DNA of 64,000 bases from Novosphingobium sp. (GTDB taxonomy: Bacteria > Pseudomonadota > Alphaproteobacteria > Sphingomonadales > Sphingomonadaceae): contig NZ_JAPZQX010000006.1 in NCBI RefSeq assembly GCF_027531025.1, positions 168,473 through 232,472 of the forward strand. The letters are read 5' to 3'. A program made the position numbers and the translations under genes. Shown here piece after piece: positions 59,964 through 64,000 of the stretch (the stretch's first letter is position 1; each line of letters starts with the position of its first letter). The notes under the pieces are model-generated. The model made no database searches, had not been told where the DNA came from, and worked only from the letters and a program-made list of their open reading frames with translations.

Positions 59964-59978
59964 GTTCTAGTCCTGTTC
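59964..59978. promoter_or_regulatory. LexA (SOS) box upstream of the MarR-like gene
   Basis: GTTC-TAGTCCT-GTTC is a perfect match to the alphaproteobacterial LexA site GTTC-N7-GTTC, 26 bases before the ATG. A TTGACA at 59946-59951 forms a -35 element, with the box over the -10 region. LexA binding here would repress the gene directly. Confidence 0.7.
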
Positions 59979-60003
59979 AATCTGAACCAGAGGCAGCCGA
60001 ATC

Positions 60004-61011
60004 ATGCCGCAAGCCAATTTCGCCTATAACCTGCCCGCCAACGATCCGGCGGGGGTGCCGCTGGCATTGTCGATGTTTGCCGATCGCTGCCACTTGCGCG
60101 AACAGTTGCGCGAGGATGCGGAGGCGGCGGGCTTCCGCATTGCCGAGGTGGCTGAGGTGGCCGCGCTGCTGGCTGGGTCTGACGATGGGGCCGAGGCGCG
60201 GCCGCTGGGTGAGGTTGTCCTGCTCGATTGCCCGGTGGTCGATGGCGCGCGGCTGGCAGCGCTCGCCCGGCTGGACCTGCGCGCGGCCAACAGCGGGGCG
60301 CATCTGGTGGTCTCGACCACGGTTGAGGCGCTCGACGATGTGTTCGCCTGCCTCGATCAGTCTGCGCCGCAGATCCTCGTCGATCCGACCCGGGCCGAAC
60401 GCGTGATCGCGCTGGGCCGGGTGCTGGCGAAGATCCCCAACCTGCGGGTGCGGGAACTGACCGAGGAGGACCGGCTGATGCTGCTGCGGCTGACCGAGCA
60501 GGTCGGCCAGATCGCCCAGCGGCTGGAACGGCTGGAGGGACCGGCGCGCCGTCCGGGACAGGCCGAGGACGACAGCGTGTTCCGCTTTGAAAGCCCGCGG
60601 CCGGGCTTTGCCGGCGCGGTGAGCGACGGTAACGAGCGGCTGGTCCGTGCGGCCCGCCCGCCGCTGCCCGAACCCCGGCTGGTCCGCCAGATCATCCGCC
60701 AGCGGCAATTGCGGGCGCGCTTCTTCGAAGGCGACCTGTTCGCCGATCCCGCCTGGGACATGCTGCTCGACCTGACCGCTGCACGCGCCGAACACACCCG
60801 CGTTTCGGTCACCTCGCTGTGCATTGCTTCGGGCGTGCCACCCACCACCGCGCTGCGCTGGATCGGGCAGATGACCGAGGCCGGGCTGCTGATGCGGGTG
60901 GAGGACGAGACCGACCGCCGCCGCGCCTTCATCACGCTGACGGACAAGGCGATCGACGCCATGGCCCGCTACTTCGCCGAACTCGGCCCGCGCGCCGCCG
61001 CGCTGGTATAG
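60004..61011 (+). CDS. MarR-like winged-helix regulator with an N-terminal extra domain
   Basis: The 335-residue product has an N-terminal portion of about 130 residues with an alpha/beta pattern (VVLLDCPVVDGARLAALARL), possibly a receiver-like fold. A helical spacer is followed by a C-terminal winged helix-turn-helix (TSLCIASGVPPTTALRWIGQ and EDETDRRRAFITLTDKAI), the MarR signature D-x-R-x-x-x-x-x-L-T. Ligand and targets unknown. A LexA box and TTGACA lie upstream. Confidence 0.78.
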   Translation: MPQANFAYNLPANDPAGVPLALSMFADRCHLREQLREDAEAAGFRIAEVAEVAALLAGSDDGAEARPLGEVVLLDCPVVDGARLAALARLDLRAANSGAHLVVSTTVEALDDVFACLDQSAPQILVDPTRAERVIALGRVLAKIPNLRVRELTEEDRLMLLRLTEQVGQIAQRLERLEGPARRPGQAEDDSVFRFESPRPGFAGAVSDGNERLVRAARPPLPEPRLVRQIIRQRQLRARFFEGDLFADPAWDMLLDLTAARAEHTRVSVTSLCIASGVPPTTALRWIGQMTEAGLLMRVEDETDRRRAFITLTDKAIDAMARYFAELGPRAAALV

Positions 61012-61065
61012 GGCTTCACAGCGTCCGCCCTTTGCGCTAGGCGCGCGGTCCTTGGCCAATTGGCC

Positions 61066-61141
61066 GGGCGGTTAGCTCAGTTGGTAGAGCATCTCGTTTA
61101 CACCGAGAGGGTCAGCGGTTCGAGCCCGTTACCGCCCACCA
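61066..61141 (+). tRNA. tRNA-Val (anticodon TAC)
   Basis: The 76-base sequence folds into a cloverleaf. Acceptor stem is GGGCGGT/ACCGCCC, D-arm TAGCTCAGTTGGTAGAGC, anticodon stem TCTCG/CGAGA with loop TTTACAC (anticodon TAC at 61099-61101), T-arm GGTTCGAGCC and an encoded CCA end. A perfect palindrome, ATTGTTTTAAAACAAT (61152-61167), follows ten bases after it. Confidence 0.96.
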
Positions 61142-61151
61142 CGCAGTCATT

Positions 61152-61167
61152 ATTGTTTTAAAACAAT
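61152..61167. repeat. AT-rich palindrome downstream of tRNA-Val
   Basis: ATTGTTTTAAAACAAT is a perfect 16-bp inverted repeat at the border between the core genome (tRNA) and the serine recombinase module. It may act as a terminator-like structure for the tRNA or be part of a recombination site. Neither can be proven here. Confidence 0.5.
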
Positions 61168-61363
61168 GACGTATGCGTGATATTCATTCAATTTATGAGC
61201 CACATTTCCGTGACTTGGTGCTGTTTCGAGCATCTTCGAATCGTGGCAAGAGACGCTATTGGCGTGGTGTTGACGCGCCATCCTGAGGCGAGTTCTCAGG
61301 TCGCGAATTTCGCGGTCGGAGGATGCATTGCACGAATGATGCGGGTTTGTTGTCCCCGTGGAC

Positions 61364-62908
61364 TCAGGCGAACCCGAGCATCTCGCGCTGGCTGGCCCAG
61401 TCGATGGGCAGGTTGTTTATGCGCGCCAGGAACTGGCGGTTGAGGTGCGCGGGTTGCCGGCCGTCGAGAATGGCGGCGGTGACGTCCGGCGCGAGGTAGC
61501 TGAGCCGCAGCAGGCTGCAGTAGTACTGGCTTGAGAGACCCATGCTCGAGGCAGCCGCTTCGAGTGAGCGGTTCTCGGGATCGGCCAATGCCTTGCGCGC
61601 CTGGTGGGCACGAACGATGAGCTTGATGAGCGAGGGATCGCGCCGGGCATTTGGCCAGTCGTCCGAGGCTGTCGCAATCCGGGTCTCGCCGCTGCAGCGA
61701 ACCAGCGACGCATTGACGGTCACCTGGTCTTCGATGCCGGTGAACCGGATGGCGATGCGGTCCGGATGTACCGTGATTTGCTCGATGTATTGCAGTATCA
61801 CCCCGCGTGCGGGGGAGGGCGTGTCCCATTCGGCATCGGTGTGCCGATGAAGCTGATGGATAACGAGGTTCTCGATGTCACCGGCCGGAACGCGGTGAAC
61901 GGGAAGCGACAGCCTCTCCTTGTCCTTGCAACTGATGTAATAGCGGTAGCGAGCCCCGTTCTTGTTGGCATGATTGGGCGACATGCGGCGTCCCTCGCTG
62001 TCCCACAGGATGCCGGCGAGCAGGCTGGGATGCTCCGCATGCACCGCATGACGGTGATCCACGCGATTGCCGGCAAGCAGGGCGCGGACCTGTTCGAAGG
62101 TCGCCGCGTCGATGATGCCCTCGTGTTCACCCGGATAGGCCTTGCCGCGATGGGTGATCTCGCCAAGATAGATCCGGTTGGCGAGCATCTGGTAGAGCGC
62201 ACCCCTGCTGAAGTTCTGGTCACCGTAGATCCGGCCATCCTTCAGGGTACGTGCCTTGGTCCGGATATCCTGCGCGGCCAGCTCGGCCTGCAGCGCATAG
62301 ACCGAACCAAGTTCAAGGTAGCGGGCAAAGATGTGCCGCACCCGCTCGGCTTCTTCGGGTATAATGACAAGTTTGCGATCCCTCACTTCGTAGCCCAACG
62401 GGACGACCCCTCCCATCCACATGCCACGGGCCTTGGAGGCCGCGATCTTGTCGCGGATGCGCTCGCCAGTGACCTCGCGTTCGAACTGGGCAAAGGAGAG
62501 CAGGACATTGAGGGTCAGGCGCCCCATGCTGGTCGTGGTGTTGAACGCCTGGGTCACGCTGACGAAGGAGGCGCTGCGCTTGTCCAGAACATCGACAATC
62601 CGGGCGAAGTCGGCAAGGCTACGGGTAAGCCGGTCGACCTTGTAGACGACGATGACATCGACCTTGCCGGCCTCGACGTCAGCCAGCAACTGCTGCAGTC
62701 CCGGCCGATCCATCGAGCCGCCGGAGTAGCCGCCGTCTTCGTAAAGCTCGGGGATGGCCTCCCAGCCTTCGTGGGTCTGGCTGAGGATATAGGCCGCACA
62801 GGCCTCGCGCTGGGCATCGAGACTGTTGAACGCCTGCTCGAGCCCCTCTTCGGTCGACTTGCGCGTATAGATCGCGCAGCGACGGCGCTTATGGGCATCC
62901 TGCCTCAT
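61364..62908 (-). CDS. Large serine recombinase
   Basis: The 514-residue product has an N-terminal resolvase catalytic domain (CAIYTRKSTEEGLEQAFNSL, catalytic Ser18). VDVIVVYKVDRLTRSLADFA and GRLTLNVLLSFAQFEREVTG follow. A recombinase domain has a helix-turn-helix-like C-terminal part (SLEAAASSMGLSSQYYCSLL). A zinc-ribbon-like segment (RYRYYISCKDKE) is present but one expected Cys pair is not evident. It makes a three-gene unit with the DUF2924 and DUF3489 genes. ATG 62908 overlaps the DUF2924 stop. It probably mobilises the adjoining segment. Confidence 0.92.
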   Translation of the reverse strand: MRQDAHKRRRCAIYTRKSTEEGLEQAFNSLDAQREACAAYILSQTHEGWEAIPELYEDGGYSGGSMDRPGLQQLLADVEAGKVDVIVVYKVDRLTRSLADFARIVDVLDKRSASFVSVTQAFNTTTSMGRLTLNVLLSFAQFEREVTGERIRDKIAASKARGMWMGGVVPLGYEVRDRKLVIIPEEAERVRHIFARYLELGSVYALQAELAAQDIRTKARTLKDGRIYGDQNFSRGALYQMLANRIYLGEITHRGKAYPGEHEGIIDAATFEQVRALLAGNRVDHRHAVHAEHPSLLAGILWDSEGRRMSPNHANKNGARYRYYISCKDKERLSLPVHRVPAGDIENLVIHQLHRHTDAEWDTPSPARGVILQYIEQITVHPDRIAIRFTGIEDQVTVNASLVRCSGETRIATASDDWPNARRDPSLIKLIVRAHQARKALADPENRSLEAAASSMGLSSQYYCSLLRLSYLAPDVTAAILDGRQPAHLNRQFLARINNLPIDWASQREMLGFA

Positions 62909-63351
62909 GAGGTTTCATGCGCCTTGCGCTTCAGTCCAAAGAACCTTGGGCCCGACCACGCTGCGCCAGTGATCTCCCGGGCGATCTGGGTGAGCGAAGA
63001 GTAGCGCCGTCCCTCGAGTTCGAAGCCGTGGTCGAGCACAGTCACGCAATGGACCTTGCCATGCCAGTGACGGACCAGCCGGGTACCGGGTTTGAGTGTC
63101 CGAGTGCCCTCCACATCGATGTCTCCCTCGACAGAGAGCTGTTCGGCCAGCCGATCCAGCTCCCGCATTCTGGCGGGAGGTAGCCCCCCGAGGGTCTTCT
63201 CCTGCAGACGCCATGCGACGCTGCGCATCAGCTGGCTTCCAGTCATCCCCTCGGGCAGGGGTTGCCCCCGGTGCAGTCGCCGCCACTCGGCGCGCAGCTT
63301 GGCTGGTCGCATCGCCGCCAGCCCGGCCAGTTGCTCGTGGATCCGCGCCAT
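62905..63351 (-). CDS. DUF2924-family protein
   Basis: The product of about 148 residues has MRPAKLRAEWRRLHRGQPLP, RSVAWRLQEKTLGGLPPARM, and GTRLVRHWHGKVHCVTVLDH. It ends GAAWSGPRFFGL. These are the hallmarks of the DUF2924 family, known almost always beside serine recombinases. I start at ATG 63351, two bases after the DUF3489 stop. An earlier frame start at 63396 overlaps it. Function is unknown. The beta-rich C-terminal part suggests nucleic-acid binding, which is a guess. Confidence 0.85.
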   Translation of the reverse strand: MARIHEQLAGLAAMRPAKLRAEWRRLHRGQPLPEGMTGSQLMRSVAWRLQEKTLGGLPPARMRELDRLAEQLSVEGDIDVEGTRTLKPGTRLVRHWHGKVHCVTVLDHGFELEGRRYSSLTQIAREITGAAWSGPRFFGLKRKAHETS

Positions 63352-63353
63352 GT

Positions 63354-63596
63354 TCAGCGCTCGATTCGCCAGGATATCTCGCCGTTGGTCCGACACTCAC
63401 GGAAGAGATTGTGCCCCTTCTTTCGCAAGCCGGTCATGAAGGCGCGGGCGCTGTGTGGCAGCCAGTTGGTTGCATCGATGATCTCGGCGAGGGTTGCTCC
63501 CTTGGGGCGGGACAGCAGCTTCTGCACTGTGACAGCCTTGGTCGGGGCAGTGCGGGGCGTGCGTTCCCCAGTGGTTGGTTCTTGTTGCTCGGTCAT
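63354..63596 (-). CDS. DUF3489-family small helix-turn-helix protein
   Basis: The 80-residue product begins MTEQQEPTTGERTPRTAPTK. A winged-helix-like domain follows: LLSRPKGATLAEIIDATNWL, PHSARAFMTGLRKKGHNL and a wing RTNGEISWRI. This matches DUF3489. It is the first gene of the DUF3489-DUF2924-recombinase unit and could be its regulator. Confidence 0.83.
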   Translation of the reverse strand: MTEQQEPTTGERTPRTAPTKAVTVQKLLSRPKGATLAEIIDATNWLPHSARAFMTGLRKKGHNLFRECRTNGEISWRIER

Positions 63597-64000
63597 CTGA
63601 GGCCTCCAGAGGATGCCGGCACCATGCCGGTCCCACTGCCTCAGGCTCCGCCAACACTAAGGTCCGGAGCAGCGCCTCGGTTCAGATGGCGTGCAAGCAC
63701 CAATGCTCAGGTTCGAACGGAAGTCGAATGGAATGTCCGCGATCCGAAAGTTTGCTTTGGCGGGTGATTTGATCAACTCCTGCAAACCGCATCTACAAGT
63801 TGATCCTAGCGTTGGATTTAACTGTAATGCTTGAATCATAGAGCATTAGCGGCATTGGGAGCTGGACACCCGCAATAACCGTGGCTTTGGGAGTGCGATG
63901 AGCGGTTTTGCATTCGCTGGGTCGAGCGTCGGCATTTGAGCGGGCTGACGGGCATTGTTGGGGTGCCTGTTTGTCAGCCTTTCAGGTCCTTCCACGGATT
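63597..64000. other. Window end, no supported gene
   Basis: About 400 bases upstream of the DUF3489 gene. Base composition is mixed and poorer in GC than the core. It should contain the promoter of the recombinase unit. No open frame has recognisable content and I see no repeat or RNA. Any partial gene would have to extend beyond 64000. Confidence 0.45.

Noticed and set aside
1..64000. CRISPR arrays, rRNA genes, prophage structural genes, toxin-antitoxin or other defence islands
   Set aside because: I found no regularly spaced repeats, no rRNA sequence and no recognisable phage or defence genes apart from the recombinase module at the right edge.

Overview
The window is high-GC chromosomal DNA, densely coded, with many ATGA/GTGA start-stop overlaps. 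Gene content points to an alphaproteobacterium of the order Sphingomonadales, probably an Erythrobacteraceae or Sphingomonadaceae member. The indicators are an EL222-like LOV-HTH protein, a PhoK-type alkaline phosphatase, the serA-hisZ-purA order, a GTTC-N7-GTTC SOS box, and REP-like palindromes read in frame as peptides inside tsaD and hemC. The family and genus are inferred from content only.

Region 1 (1-12128) is a flagellar cluster. A minus-strand operon runs flgB-C-D-E-F-G-H-I-J-K, with flgK cut by the window edge. It starts from a consensus sigma-54 promoter at 6039-6054. Plus-strand genes are a MotA-like protein, a short MotB/ExbD-like protein, flgA, flgM, flgN, a lytic transglycosylase, flhA and fliA. 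A second consensus sigma-54 promoter at 8426-8441 precedes the transglycosylase-flhA-fliA block. A recurring 16-bp palindrome, CGGCAR-N4-TTGCCG, occurs at four or more places here and is a good candidate activator site. Several parts are unusually small: FlgD, FlgE, the MotA-like and MotB-like proteins, and FlgJ without a muramidase domain.

Region 2 (12164-23722) is a microaerobic respiration block: an Fnr/FixK regulator, OmpW, ccoNOQP, ccoGHIS, a small Cys-containing exported protein, hemN and a small membrane protein. Two FNR boxes lie between ompW and ccoN.

Region 3 (23740-38970) is mostly housekeeping: a DsbD-type reductase, a PhoK-type phosphatase, a UbiH-type monooxygenase, hemC/hemD with a mitofilin-like gene, and the tsaD-gpsA-flippase-HhH gene chain. 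It ends with uvrB (with an SOS-like box) and a run of tiny unknown genes including a cold-shock-like protein.

Region 4 (39275-50648) is more variable. It holds a TonB receptor, an SDR, a GNAT-like protein, paired acyl-CoA dehydrogenases, a DUF3617 lipoprotein, a dimethylarginine hydrolase and a two-frame IS5-family transposase. It continues with the LOV-HTH photoreceptor, an extensin-like lipoprotein, an MsrQ-like haem protein and a PepSY-like protein.

Region 5 (50684-61141) covers serine, histidine and purine biosynthesis: serC with a structured leader, serA, hisZ and purA. Also here are an esterase, a cyclase-family protein, an acyl-CoA synthetase, a MarR-like regulator with an SOS box, and tRNA-Val(TAC).

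Region 6 (61142-64000) is the edge of an apparently mobile segment: a large serine recombinase with DUF2924 and DUF3489 genes, followed by about 400 bp in which no gene is supported.
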